From Methylobacter sp. (GTDB lineage: Bacteria > Pseudomonadota > Gammaproteobacteria > Methylococcales > Methylomonadaceae): 64,000 nucleotides of DNA. The stretch is from positions 28,742 through 92,741 of the forward strand of contig NZ_SCTW01000102.1 in assembly GCF_004322395.1 (NCBI RefSeq), in the 5' to 3' direction. Below, piece after piece: positions 52,022 to 60,586 of this stretch; within the stretch, counting starts at the first letter, position 1; each line of letters starts with the position of its first letter. The position numbers and the translations under genes were made by a program. The notes under the pieces were generated by a model. The model was given only the letters and a program-made list of their open reading frames with translations, did no database searches and had not been told where the DNA came from.

Positions 52022-52990
52022 CTACAGCTTCTTTTTAAGCAGATTAACTATAGCATCAACATGAGCTTCTGAATCATTCAGTGCTGGAATATAACGATAT
52101 TCTTCGCCGCCGGATTCGATAAAAATAGCCCTGTTCTCGATAGCTATTTCTTCCAGCGTTTCCAGACAGTCCACCGCAAATCCCGGACAGACGACATCTA
52201 CCTTTTTAATGCCTTTTGCTGGAAGTTCTTTTAGCGTGTCGACACAATAAGGTTTTAGCCATTGAGCTTTGCCGAAGCGCGACTGGAACACAATCATCCA
52301 TTGTGTTTCGTCAAGACCTAATTTCTCGGCAATCAGCGCTGCGGTTTTATGACATTGGTGAAAATAAGGATCGCCCCATTTAGTGAGCTGTTCGGGCAAG
52401 CCGTGGAATGACATCAGCAACAGATCGTTTTTGCCGTGCTCTTGCCAACCCTGCTCGATGGATTGGACAACCGCAGCAATATAATGGCTGTGCTGGTGGT
52501 AATCGCTGATAAAATGGATGTCGGGCAGGTGTTTCCACCGGCTCAATTCTTTGACTAGATCATCATAAATTGATGCAGTGGTGGTCGAAGAATATTGCGG
52601 ATATAACGGCAGGATAATCAAATTCTCGACGCCGGCACTTTTGAAAATTCTTAATTGCTTTACTATCGAAGGTTCGCCATAACGCATCGCAGGCTGGATA
52701 GTGACACCTTTGGAATGCAGTTTCTCGGCAACTCGCTCGGTTAATTGCAGGGTCAGGAAAATTAACGGCGAACCTTTTTCATGCCAGATCTTGCGATAAG
52801 CTAAAGCCGATTTGCGAGGTCGAAAAGGAAGGATAAAAAAATGCAGTATCAGCCACCACAACGGCCTGGGCAGGTTGACGACGCGTGGATCCCAAAGGAA
52901 TTCTTTAAGAAACCGCCTGACTGCTGACGTTGTCGGTGCGGTAGGCGAACCCAGATTCGCTAGTAATACGCCGGTTTTTTTTGCCGTCAT
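52022..52990 (-). CDS. hemH: Ferrochelatase
   Basis: HemH (322 aa) inserts ferrous iron into protoporphyrin IX as the last step of heme synthesis. Features are GVLLANLGSPTAPTTSAVRR at the N-terminus, LLMSFHGLPEQLTKWGDPY with the catalytic histidine, QSRFGKAQWLKPY and the C-terminal PGFAVDCLETLEEI with the conserved glutamate. The length is normal. It follows folE on the same strand with a 27-base gap, so the pair may be co-transcribed. Heme demand here is also shown by the ccm operon at the other end of the window. Confidence 0.96.
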   Translation of the reverse strand: MTAKKTGVLLANLGSPTAPTTSAVRRFLKEFLWDPRVVNLPRPLWWLILHFFILPFRPRKSALAYRKIWHEKGSPLIFLTLQLTERVAEKLHSKGVTIQPAMRYGEPSIVKQLRIFKSAGVENLIILPLYPQYSSTTTASIYDDLVKELSRWKHLPDIHFISDYHQHSHYIAAVVQSIEQGWQEHGKNDLLLMSFHGLPEQLTKWGDPYFHQCHKTAALIAEKLGLDETQWMIVFQSRFGKAQWLKPYCVDTLKELPAKGIKKVDVVCPGFAVDCLETLEEIAIENRAIFIESGGEEYRYIPALNDSEAHVDAIVNLLKKKL

Positions 52991-53017
52991 GAAGTTCGGT
53001 TTCGCCTCCCCACAAGG

Positions 53018-53566
53018 TCAGGTTTGACGGTTGATCAGATTTAAAAACTCCGATCGGGTGCTGATTTCCTTACGGAAAATTCCGGTCATCACTGAAGTGG
53101 TCATCACCGAGTTTTGTTTTTCAACGCCGCGCATCATCATGCATAAATGCTTAGCTTCAATAACCACAGCCACACCTCTGGCGCCGGTTGCAAGTTCAAT
53201 CGCGTCGGCTATTTGTTTGGTTAGTACTTCCTGGATTTGCAGGCGCCGTGCATACATATCGATAACACGGGCCACTTTAGACAAACCCATCACCTTGCCT
53301 CGAGGTAAATAACCCACATGACATTTGCCGATAAACGGCAGCAAATGATGTTCACATAAAGAATACAGTTCAATATCTTTTACAATAACCATGTCCTCGG
53401 TGTCGGCGGTAAAAATAGCGCCGTTCAATACTTCTTCCAGATTTTTTTCGTAGCCGTTATTTAAAAATTTGAAAGCCTTGGCTGCGCGTTTTGGCGTATC
53501 GATCAGCCCTTCGCGATCTAAATCTTCACCGACTGCTTCGATAATCTTGGCAAAATGCTCTTCCAT
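53018..53566 (-). CDS. folE: GTP cyclohydrolase I FolE
   Basis: FolE (182 aa) converts GTP to 7,8-dihydroneopterin triphosphate, the first step of folate and pterin synthesis. The zinc-binding segment [39 protein letters not shown] and [15 protein letters not shown] are all present. The start is taken at the ATG at 53566 (MEEHFAKII); a GTG at 53608 would add fourteen residues not expected in the family. It lies ahead of hemH. Confidence 0.95.
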   Translation of the reverse strand: MEEHFAKIIEAVGEDLDREGLIDTPKRAAKAFKFLNNGYEKNLEEVLNGAIFTADTEDMVIVKDIELYSLCEHHLLPFIGKCHVGYLPRGKVMGLSKVARVIDMYARRLQIQEVLTKQIADAIELATGARGVAVVIEAKHLCMMMRGVEKQNSVMTTSVMTGIFRKEISTRSEFLNLINRQT

Positions 53567-53658
53567 TGTTTCAATCTCAGTTATAAAAAATAGCCGTTCA
53601 GTATACACATTGGCTTTTGAATTTTAAAGCTTCCGCTCCAAGCTCACACGCCGCTTAT

Positions 53659-54654
53659 TTACATCCGATTAGGCAACGCATCTAGAAGCACATTAATGTC
53701 CGCGCCGGGCTTGCAAACATTTTCACTAAGATGCCGCCGCCAACTCCTAGCACCCGGCTCGCCATGGAAAAGTCCTAAAATATGCCGGGATATGCTATTC
53801 AAGCGAACTCCATCGTTAAGCTCAAGCTGCTCCTGAATATAAGGGATTAACAATTGCATAATCATTTCCCGTGACCGGGGTTCTTTAGATTCACCATAAA
53901 ACCGTCTGTCTACATCGGCCAATAAATAAGGGTTGTGATAAACCTCCCGGCCCACCATGACGCCATCGACATGCTGCAAAATATCTTCAGCTTGGTCTAA
54001 TGTAGTGATGCCTCCGTTCAGGATGATTTCCAACTGCGGAAAATCCTGTTTTATTTGATAGACCACATCGTAGCGCAACGGCGGAATATCCCGGTTTTGT
54101 TTCGGCGACAAGCCGCTTAACCAGGCTTTTCTTGCATGAATGATAAAGATTTCGCAACCGGCAGCGGCAACTGTCGAGACAAAATGCGTTAATTCTTCAT
54201 AAGAATCGCGCTCATCAATACCGATTCTCGATTTGACCGTGACCGGGATTGAAACCATCTGATTCATGGCTGCAATACATTCGGCAACCAGCTCTGGTTC
54301 CGCCATCAAGCAAGCACCAAAACGGCCATTCTGAACCCGGTCGCTGGGACAGCCGACATTCAAATTCACCTCGTCATAGCCGTAATCCTCAACCATCTTG
54401 GCGCAAATGGCTAATTCCCGAGGATTGCTGCCGCCCAATTGAAACGCAACAGGATTCTCGGCTGCGCTAAATCGCAAAAACCGGTGATGGTCGCCATGAA
54501 TCAACGCGCCGGTGGTTACCATCTCGGAATACAAAAATGCGTGCTGTGAAATCAGCCGATAGAAATAGCGGCAGTGCCTATCGGTCCAATCGAGCATCGG
54601 GGCAACGCTGAACTTATGGCTTGAACCAAAAACTTTATTTTTATTACTTATCAA
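53659..54654 (-). CDS. dusA: tRNA-dihydrouridine(20/20a) synthase DusA
   Basis: DusA (331 aa) is an FMN enzyme that reduces U20/U20a in tRNA D-loops. The family signatures are SVAPMLDWTDRHCRYFYR, LNVGCPSDRVQNGRFGACLM (containing the catalytic cysteine), VTVKSRIGIDERDSYE and ILNGGITTLDQAEDIL. The C-terminal helical domain contains RHILGLFHGEPGARSWRRHL, specific for the DusA subgroup. It lies 92 bases upstream of folE. No anomaly is seen. Confidence 0.96.
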   Translation of the reverse strand: MISNKNKVFGSSHKFSVAPMLDWTDRHCRYFYRLISQHAFLYSEMVTTGALIHGDHHRFLRFSAAENPVAFQLGGSNPRELAICAKMVEDYGYDEVNLNVGCPSDRVQNGRFGACLMAEPELVAECIAAMNQMVSIPVTVKSRIGIDERDSYEELTHFVSTVAAAGCEIFIIHARKAWLSGLSPKQNRDIPPLRYDVVYQIKQDFPQLEIILNGGITTLDQAEDILQHVDGVMVGREVYHNPYLLADVDRRFYGESKEPRSREMIMQLLIPYIQEQLELNDGVRLNSISRHILGLFHGEPGARSWRRHLSENVCKPGADINVLLDALPNRM

Positions 54655-54872
54655 TTTGTTATCAGAGTGATTGAATTACGCTTTTTACACTTGGGGGTGG
54701 GTCTGGGCTCAAAGTAAAAGTTGGTTGAGAGTAGTGTGCTGGAGAGTAAAATAATTTATGCCCGCTTTGAAAATACTTACTTTGTGGTAGCCCACATGGC
54801 GTTTTCTTAATTTTTATGCCGCTTTAGAGCTTCGGTAGTCCGGATGACTACGCGAATAAATTGAATACAGTA

Positions 54873-54899
54873 GGATGCGCTTCGTTTTTCGGCGCATCC
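54873..54899. repeat. Short hairpin downstream of the pilin gene
   Basis: GGATGCGC and GCGCATCC, eight-base arms with an 11-base loop, lie 20 bases beyond the pilin stop. There is no T-run, so termination is doubtful; it resembles the dispersed 'GATGCGC' repeats seen in many proteobacteria. Confidence 0.4.
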
Positions 54900-54918
54900 A
54901 GTCGCACAGGAAGATTAT

Positions 54919-55347
54919 TTACCAACACTCAGTCACTTTTGCGGCAGTTGTTTGACCGCTACCCGAAGTTGTTTTTCCGTCTTTATTAACAGCAAAAGTG
55001 CCACATGTGGAGTCTGCAAATGGAGACAGCGGGGTAGCAGTAACTGTGTAAGTTGTAGCGTCTGGGATGCCTGAAATGGCAATTGTATAATAACCTCCAG
55101 GTGAGGTGTAGGTAGAAGTAGCGCTGCTACCTATCTCTATAAGTGTGCCATAACTAGTATGACTTGCTCTATATTTTTCCTGAGCTACTTGTGCCTTTAA
55201 AAGCTCAGCCTTAGCATCAGAGCGTTTTCCTTTGAGTACATAATTCGAATAAGCGGGAACAGCAATAGCGGCAAGAATCCCGATTATAACCACTACAATC
55301 ATCAATTCTATTAAAGTAAAACCGGAAGATCGTTTAAATGAGTACAT
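54919..55347 (-). CDS. Type IV pilin-like protein (PilE/PilA type)
   Basis: A 142-residue prepilin. The leader MYSFKRSSG is cut before [20 protein letters not shown], giving the conserved Glu5 of the mature protein. The C-terminal part holds a disulfide pair (STCGTFAVN and the final TECW), as in minor pilins of the PilE/ComP kind. It is divergent from the fimT-pilW-pilX-pilV set and should work with them in one fibre. A major pilin is the other reading, but with minor pilins adjacent it is more likely the PilE-like minor pilin. Confidence 0.9.
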   Translation of the reverse strand: MYSFKRSSGFTLIELMIVVVIIGILAAIAVPAYSNYVLKGKRSDAKAELLKAQVAQEKYRASHTSYGTLIEIGSSATSTYTSPGGYYTIAISGIPDATTYTVTATPLSPFADSTCGTFAVNKDGKTTSGSGQTTAAKVTECW

Positions 55348-55505
55348 TGTTTCGCCTTTATTTAAGTTATTTTTTGAAAGAAATATAGCATAACCGACAC
55401 ATACTTAGGCGAATTGAATAATTTTATATAAATATCTGCGGATTAGTTAACAAAGCAAAAGTAATAGTAACCTATAATTAAAGTAACGCAAAAAGGTGGA
55501 TAGAC

Positions 55506-56039
55506 ATGAACAGAACAAAAAACGTCGGTTTTACCCTGGTTGAGACAATAATAGTTGTTGCCATAATTGGAGTCCTTGCGGCTATGGCAGCGCCATCGTT
55601 CAGCGAACAGATGAATCAACAGCGAGTAGAAGGCGCAGCGGAAGCGTTGGTTGCGGCCTTGCAAAATGCCAAAGCCGAGGCAATTAAAAGCAACGTTTCC
55701 ATGGGCATTTTTTTTACGCCCACAACACCACTAAACACCGATCTTAGTACTTGGTGTTACGGTATGGCAACCGCGGCTTGTGATTGCACTACCGCTGGTA
55801 GTTGTGCATCAGGAAGCGTAGTATCAAGTTCTGATTTTAAGAACATCACCGTTAATTTTGATTGGGCATCGCGCACTTTCAACCCATTGCGCGGCACAGG
55901 TATATCAGGAACAGTTACATTTTCCGCCGGCAACAACAAAACTCTTGGTGTCAGTACAACTTCTCTCGGCAGAATCCGAGTATGTAAAGCCAATACATCG
56001 ACAATCGGCAGTTATACTGACAGTGGAGCATGCTCATGA
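55506..56039 (+). CDS. GspH/FimT/FimU-family type IV minor pilin
   Basis: A 177-residue prepilin with the leader MNRTKNVG and mature start FTLVETIIVVAIIGVLAAMA. The GspH-type core is present (RVEGAAEALVAALQNAKAEAIKSN), with several cysteines (CDCTTAGSC and a final ACS). It initiates the minor-pilin complex with PilW, PilX and PilV. A strong ribosome site (AGGTGG) precedes the ATG, and a TATAAT at 55473-55478 may be its -10 element. It overlaps the next gene by four bases. Confidence 0.92.
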   Translation: MNRTKNVGFTLVETIIVVAIIGVLAAMAAPSFSEQMNQQRVEGAAEALVAALQNAKAEAIKSNVSMGIFFTPTTPLNTDLSTWCYGMATAACDCTTAGSCASGSVVSSSDFKNITVNFDWASRTFNPLRGTGISGTVTFSAGNNKTLGVSTTSLGRIRVCKANTSTIGSYTDSGACS

Positions 56040-56680
56040 AATTGGCAGTCAAATCAAAAGTGCTAAGCAATGCACAACGGGGCTTCACACTTATCGAACT
56101 GATGATTTCTATGGTAATAGGGCTCATTATTCTAGCCGCAGTCATCGGTATGTTTGTTTCCATGGTTAAAGCCGATAATGACTATCTCAAATCCATTCGG
56201 CTCAATCAGGAACTGAGAGCGGCGATGAGCTTGATTATCAGAGATATCCGGCGCGGTGGAGCTAATCGAAGCGCTGCCGTTAACTCTGCCACAACGCCGC
56301 CGACCAACCCTTTTTCCGTAGCAGGCGGGACACGATTAACAATAACGGCTAATCAACAAGGCGATCTTATTTCTTGTCTAACTTATTCTTACGATGCCAA
56401 TGACGGTTCAAACGAGTTATTCGGTTATCGCCTGGATAGCACAAACGGCACGGTAGAAACCCGCGCCGCCGGCGCGGCATGTAATGCCGGTGGCTGGCAA
56501 ACGATAACAGACGATAATCTTGTTAACATCACTGCACTTACCTTCGGAGACACGACCGTTACCGAATTAGGCATTAATATTCGGCAAATTACCGTAACTC
56601 TAAGCGGGCAGTTGCGTAGAGATAGTTCAGTTACTCGCACCCTCACAGAAACCGTCAGAGTGCGCAATGATGAATTTTAA
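56036..56680 (+). CDS. pilW: Type IV pilus assembly protein PilW
   Basis: A 214-residue minor pilin with the leader ending NAQRG and mature [20 protein letters not shown]. The variable C-terminal domain includes RDIRRGGANRSA, LTYSYDANDGSNELFGYRL and TVTLSGQLRRDSS, typical of PilW. The start is chosen at the ATG at 56036 (spacing of seven bases from GGAG); an ATG at 56030 is only four bases away from it. It probably forms the tip initiation complex together with the FimT/FimU-like protein and PilX/PilV. Confidence 0.92.
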   Translation: MKLAVKSKVLSNAQRGFTLIELMISMVIGLIILAAVIGMFVSMVKADNDYLKSIRLNQELRAAMSLIIRDIRRGGANRSAAVNSATTPPTNPFSVAGGTRLTITANQQGDLISCLTYSYDANDGSNELFGYRLDSTNGTVETRAAGAACNAGGWQTITDDNLVNITALTFGDTTVTELGINIRQITVTLSGQLRRDSSVTRTLTETVRVRNDEF

Positions 56681-56719
56681 TGATTACAACACACCATAAT
56701 TAAATAATAGGGTACCTTT

Positions 56720-57982
56720 ATGAATAACCCGATTAAAGCCCAAGCACAACAAGGCATGGCAACCCTTATCGTCGTAATAGTTGTATTGATTATTACAACA
56801 CTGATGGTATTTTTTGCAACTAGAGTGGGTATATTCGATCAGCGCATGGCGGGCAATGAAGTACGCTATAAAGAAGCCTTTGCCGCAGCCGAAGCGGGGC
56901 TCGATATGGCTGTACAAAAATTTGAAAATCAGTTCAAAACTAATTTTACCGGTGCTGCATCATGGGCAACCATCATTGCCAACTCTGCAATTGCTGCGGG
57001 AACGGAAACAGATGGCACGACTGCTGAAGCGGGGGAGTCTTCCTTTGGCGTTACCTTAACGGATGTCGGATCTCTTATAGGTGGAATGAATGTTTACCGG
57101 ATTTCCTCAACCGGTCTGAGCGCAGATGGAACCGGCACAGCAACCGTCAGCAGTGAAGTTACCATGAAGAGCATTTTGGGCGGTTCAGCCCCCGACGTGC
57201 CTATTATTGTAAACGGCAGCGTAGGCACCGGAGGCAATTTCAATATTGTGACCAACCCGAATGGCGGCGGTGACGGCATACCTGTGTCTATTTGGACAGG
57301 TGGTCCGTCTCCCGCCGGCGATGTATCAATGGGCGGCTCGTCCGCGACTTGCCATATCCAATATTATGATGGTAATAACTCTCAATGCAGTAATCCTTCC
57401 GGAAATACCGAATTGCTTTCGGATGGAGATGGCACAACCCTAACCGCTCAAAACACCACTTTTCCCGATGTATTGCCCAATGACCCCAACTTTCCCGATG
57501 ATTTGTTCCAGTTTTTGTTTGGCGTGACGCGCGCCGATTGGCAAACCGTTTATGAAAAGGCAAATTCTAGAAATCAGGTAGTTGCGGATTGCAGCAGTTT
57601 AACCGCGACATCAGGGCAAACATTCAGATTGTGGTGGGTAACGGGCAACTGCGATATGGGTTCAACTCAGATTATCGGCTCATCAGCTAACCCGGTTATT
57701 TTAGTGATTGACGATCATGAGCTGGACATGGGGGGCGGCGGCGCCCGTATTTACGGTACCGTTTTTCTATTTAATAACCCCAGCAATGTAGCCACGCCCA
57801 GCGCAGACTTCCATGGAAGCCCTGCCATTTACGGTTCATTAGTTTCAGATATCGGCGGTTCCGCCATGAATGGCAGTTACTCAATTGTTTATGACTCAAC
57901 TATCAATAGCAATCTAGTGTCGAGTAATAGTAGCGCTAATTATGATATGGCTTTTGTTCCTGGCAGTTGGCGGGATTTTTAA
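56720..57982 (+). CDS. PilX-like type IV pilus assembly protein with beta-helical C-terminal domain
   Basis: A 420-residue protein. The leader MNNPIKAQAQQG leads into MATLIVVIVVLIITTLMVFF, a PilX-type helix that lacks the Glu5 of most prepilins. Residues 50-150 are PilX-like. The remaining part is rich in Gly, Asn and Asp, with repeats such as SVGTGGNFNIVTNPNGGG and MGGGGARIYGTVFLF, suggestive of a beta-roll or right-handed helix like polymer-forming folds. This is about twice the length of a standard PilX (around 190 residues). It is 37 bases downstream of pilW. Confidence 0.85.
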   Translation: MNNPIKAQAQQGMATLIVVIVVLIITTLMVFFATRVGIFDQRMAGNEVRYKEAFAAAEAGLDMAVQKFENQFKTNFTGAASWATIIANSAIAAGTETDGTTAEAGESSFGVTLTDVGSLIGGMNVYRISSTGLSADGTGTATVSSEVTMKSILGGSAPDVPIIVNGSVGTGGNFNIVTNPNGGGDGIPVSIWTGGPSPAGDVSMGGSSATCHIQYYDGNNSQCSNPSGNTELLSDGDGTTLTAQNTTFPDVLPNDPNFPDDLFQFLFGVTRADWQTVYEKANSRNQVVADCSSLTATSGQTFRLWWVTGNCDMGSTQIIGSSANPVILVIDDHELDMGGGGARIYGTVFLFNNPSNVATPSADFHGSPAIYGSLVSDIGGSAMNGSYSIVYDSTINSNLVSSNSSANYDMAFVPGSWRDF

Positions 57983-58007
57983 GTATTAATGTGCAGCAGG
58001 TAACCTT

Positions 58008-60308
58008 ATGAAATTGCTCAATCAACAAAGGGGCATTGGCCTCATCGAAGCCTTAATCGCCGCCATCGTTTTTGCGGTGGGAATTGCCGCCATTATGCAA
58101 CTGCAAGGCTCTTTTTTTAAAGGCGGCAGCGCTGCCAATGCCCGCGCTGTCGGCATGAGTATCGCCCAAGAAAAAATCGAGGATTTACGTGGCTTTCAAG
58201 TAGCGGATTCCGGTGATGGCGATATTTTCGATTTTACGTCAATTGCCGCTAATACCGGCGGGCGCTGCACTGAAGTTCTCGACAATAATGCCTGTCCTTT
58301 AGCTCTACCATCCGGAAGTGTTGCCAAAGACAATATCACTTATAACCGTAGCTGGGCAGTCACCCCTTATTATTACAATGCTGGAGCGCTTACCACCACA
58401 GCAAACGGCGGCATCGTTCAAAAGAAAGTTACTGTAACAGTTACCTGGACAGACACCGACGGTACGGCTCAAACTACTTCTTTGGACTCGATAATCAGCG
58501 GTACCAGCTCAGCAGCAGCTACAGGCGGTATTGCCAATAATGCGGGCGGTAGTGGGGAGCAGCCAACAGTGACTTATACGCCGAGTACAGACCCCGGCGT
58601 AACCAAGGTCGCAGTGGGAACAAACTCAAACCGCGAAACTTTAGTGCCGATTATAGATGCAGCTTCACATCAATCCCGGTTTACTTCTTATGTTTATAAC
58701 GGCAGCAACCAATTAGTTCGAGAAGAAGAGTTTAAAACGGTAGCCTGCGATTGCAAGATGAATAGTACCGGCTCCCGCTATACTGCTGCGCACGCGTCAT
58801 GGGATGATGACACGAACACCTATGTTGACAAAGCAGGCGATCTTGTAACTAAAGATGTCGGCTGTGTAACAGGGGGCGGTAACAACTGCGCATCACAGCC
58901 TGACGAATATTGTTCTATATGTTGTAAGGATCATCATGATCCGGCAACAACCACTTTAGACAGTGGGGGAGCAAAATACTGCGATCCGGCAAACGGAATT
59001 TACGACCGCTGTTATGATCCGTTTCGCGACGAAGCTAACGGGACAGATGGCTATTCCGGCGGCAAACACAAGCATTATAATTCCAGTGGAGTGGAAGTTG
59101 TACCTGGAAATTCTGGCGAATACTTAGAATCATGCCGGCTAAAACGTATCGCCGGTAACTGGCGGGTATATCAGGATTGGCAACAAGTAGCTTTAGCCGC
59201 TTTTCCAATATCTCAACTCGATAACAGTACTGGAGAGACAACCTATACCACGTGGGTTAATCAGATTATTGATCAGCATCTGGATGAATCCAAGGTCAAT
59301 GGACAAGATTTAACTACCACACCCGCCAAGCCTGCCGCAATTAATCGAACTAGCAGCAACCCTGTTGTTTTGAGTGCGGTTAATGATACTGTCGAGCTTT
59401 CGGCAAGAGCTGTTTACATGGATTACATGAGCTCCACACATTTGACCAAAGTTAAAGAGTTTAAGGGTGATGGGCTATCTTCAACTGATTATTTGCTGCA
59501 TGTTCCGTTTTATGAAGTAGAGGTTACTGATTTGCAGGCGACGGCGACAGGCAGTTTGCCGACAGACCCATTCGGCTGGAGTTCGGCTGATACTAGCCAA
59601 ATTGTGGTAGGGCCATCAGGGAATAACAACAATTATGTTCCTATCGGAACAGCTAAAGCAGCAGCATTGACATCGCCAAGTACCGTTAATGTTGCCTACA
59701 ACATCAGAAGAAGCAATAGCGGCGTGTCTGCCGGCCCCTATGCGGTGGATACCTTAGCGGCAGAGTCCAATCCAGATAATGAAAAGCTGGGACCGGTGAC
59801 TGTAGCGCTCTGTGTGGGTAGCTGTTCAAGCTCTTCGAGCAGCAGTTCGTCTTCAAGCAGTTCAAGCAGCTCTTCTAGCAGCAGTTCGTCTTCAAGCAGT
59901 TCAAGCAGCTCTTCTAGCAGCAGTTCGTCTTCAAGTAGCTCGAGCAGTTCAAGCAGCTCTTCGAGCAGTGGAGGCACGACCTTTAGTCCAACAATAACAG
60001 TTGCGTTTACTTCATTCTCTGGTTCGAATGGATGGGATGCCGGAAACGGCGCACTGACTATGACAATAAGCAACGTGACGACTAGTTGTACGGGCGGCCC
60101 TGTCGCAGGTTCCGGTAGTGCCGATGATAAATGGCAATATACTTGCTCAGGCATACCAAGCGGATCCTCTGTAATCTTTAGCTTTTCAGGTGGAAATTTA
60201 ACAAAAACCAATCAAACAACAAAAAATTGCCCTTTTTCCGGCTCTACTTCAATTACAACCACTATTAACAGCGGAAACGGGGTAACCTTGACTACATCTT
60301 GCAGCTAA
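58008..60308 (+). CDS. Oversized PilV-like minor pilin with poly-serine linker and C-terminal domain
   Basis: A 766-residue protein. The leader MKLLNQQRG and mature IGLIEALIAAIVFAVGIAAI are classic PilV. A normal PilV is around 180 residues. Here a long central region contains a Cys-rich part (CDCKMN, CVTGGGNNC, EYCSICCKDHH, CRLKRI). A tract of 48 consecutive serines (residues 607-654) then leads to a beta-rich C-terminal domain with cysteines (CTGGPVAG, YTCSGIPSG, KNCPFSG). The plan (pilin, binding region, poly-Ser linker, compact domain) suggests a pilus-tip adhesin. No PilY1 gene follows; a terminator ends the operon. Confidence 0.85.
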   Translation: MKLLNQQRGIGLIEALIAAIVFAVGIAAIMQLQGSFFKGGSAANARAVGMSIAQEKIEDLRGFQVADSGDGDIFDFTSIAANTGGRCTEVLDNNACPLALPSGSVAKDNITYNRSWAVTPYYYNAGALTTTANGGIVQKKVTVTVTWTDTDGTAQTTSLDSIISGTSSAAATGGIANNAGGSGEQPTVTYTPSTDPGVTKVAVGTNSNRETLVPIIDAASHQSRFTSYVYNGSNQLVREEEFKTVACDCKMNSTGSRYTAAHASWDDDTNTYVDKAGDLVTKDVGCVTGGGNNCASQPDEYCSICCKDHHDPATTTLDSGGAKYCDPANGIYDRCYDPFRDEANGTDGYSGGKHKHYNSSGVEVVPGNSGEYLESCRLKRIAGNWRVYQDWQQVALAAFPISQLDNSTGETTYTTWVNQIIDQHLDESKVNGQDLTTTPAKPAAINRTSSNPVVLSAVNDTVELSARAVYMDYMSSTHLTKVKEFKGDGLSSTDYLLHVPFYEVEVTDLQATATGSLPTDPFGWSSADTSQIVVGPSGNNNNYVPIGTAKAAALTSPSTVNVAYNIRRSNSGVSAGPYAVDTLAAESNPDNEKLGPVTVALCVGSCSSSSSSSSSSSSSSSSSSSSSSSSSSSSSSSSSSSSSSSSSSSSSSSSGGTTFSPTITVAFTSFSGSNGWDAGNGALTMTISNVTTSCTGGPVAGSGSADDKWQYTCSGIPSGSSVIFSFSGGNLTKTNQTTKNCPFSGSTSITTTINSGNGVTLTTSCS
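59826..59969 (+). repeat. Poly-serine coding tract with 39-bp tandem repeats
   Basis: 48 consecutive serine codons mixing AGY and TCN. Two exact 39-bp units (59856-59894 and 59895-59933, each 13 codons) are flanked by imperfect partial copies. Codon mixing shows that the peptide, not a simple triplet, is maintained. Confidence 0.85.
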
Positions 60309-60342
60309 ATCCTAGGCTTCCCTTTAAAGCTGATCGTGATTC

Positions 60343-60381
60343 AACCGCCTCAATTCGATAAAAAAACGAGGCGGTTTTTTT
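60343..60381 (+). terminator. Rho-independent terminator after the minor-pilin operon
   Basis: AACCGCCTC pairs with GAGGCGGTT around a 16-base loop, followed by TTTTT on the plus strand. It lies 34 bases beyond the pilV stop and closes the fimT-pilW-pilX-pilV operon. Confidence 0.9.
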
Positions 60382-60586
60382 CAATGAATATGCTTTTTGT
60401 GGGATCATTCTCGCGGCTGGTCTATTCGCTCAGTTTTTTCCAAACATCTCAATAAATATACAAGCTTTACTCATCTCACTTCAAAACTCGATAAACTGGT
60501 TTAGGGCTGACAGTGTTGCTGAAATTTCTTTTTGTTGTAAGAGGCGGTATAACGTATTTAAACAATAGCAACAAGTTCGGATTACG

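Noticed and set aside
59826..59969. Regularly spaced repeats resembling a CRISPR array
   Set aside because: The repeats are contiguous 39-bp units in the reading frame of poly-serine, with no unique spacers and no cas genes nearby.
59738..60211. Minus-strand frame of 157 residues rich in Glu and Leu
   Set aside because: It is the mirror of the serine tract in pilV; its repeats come only from the complementary codons.
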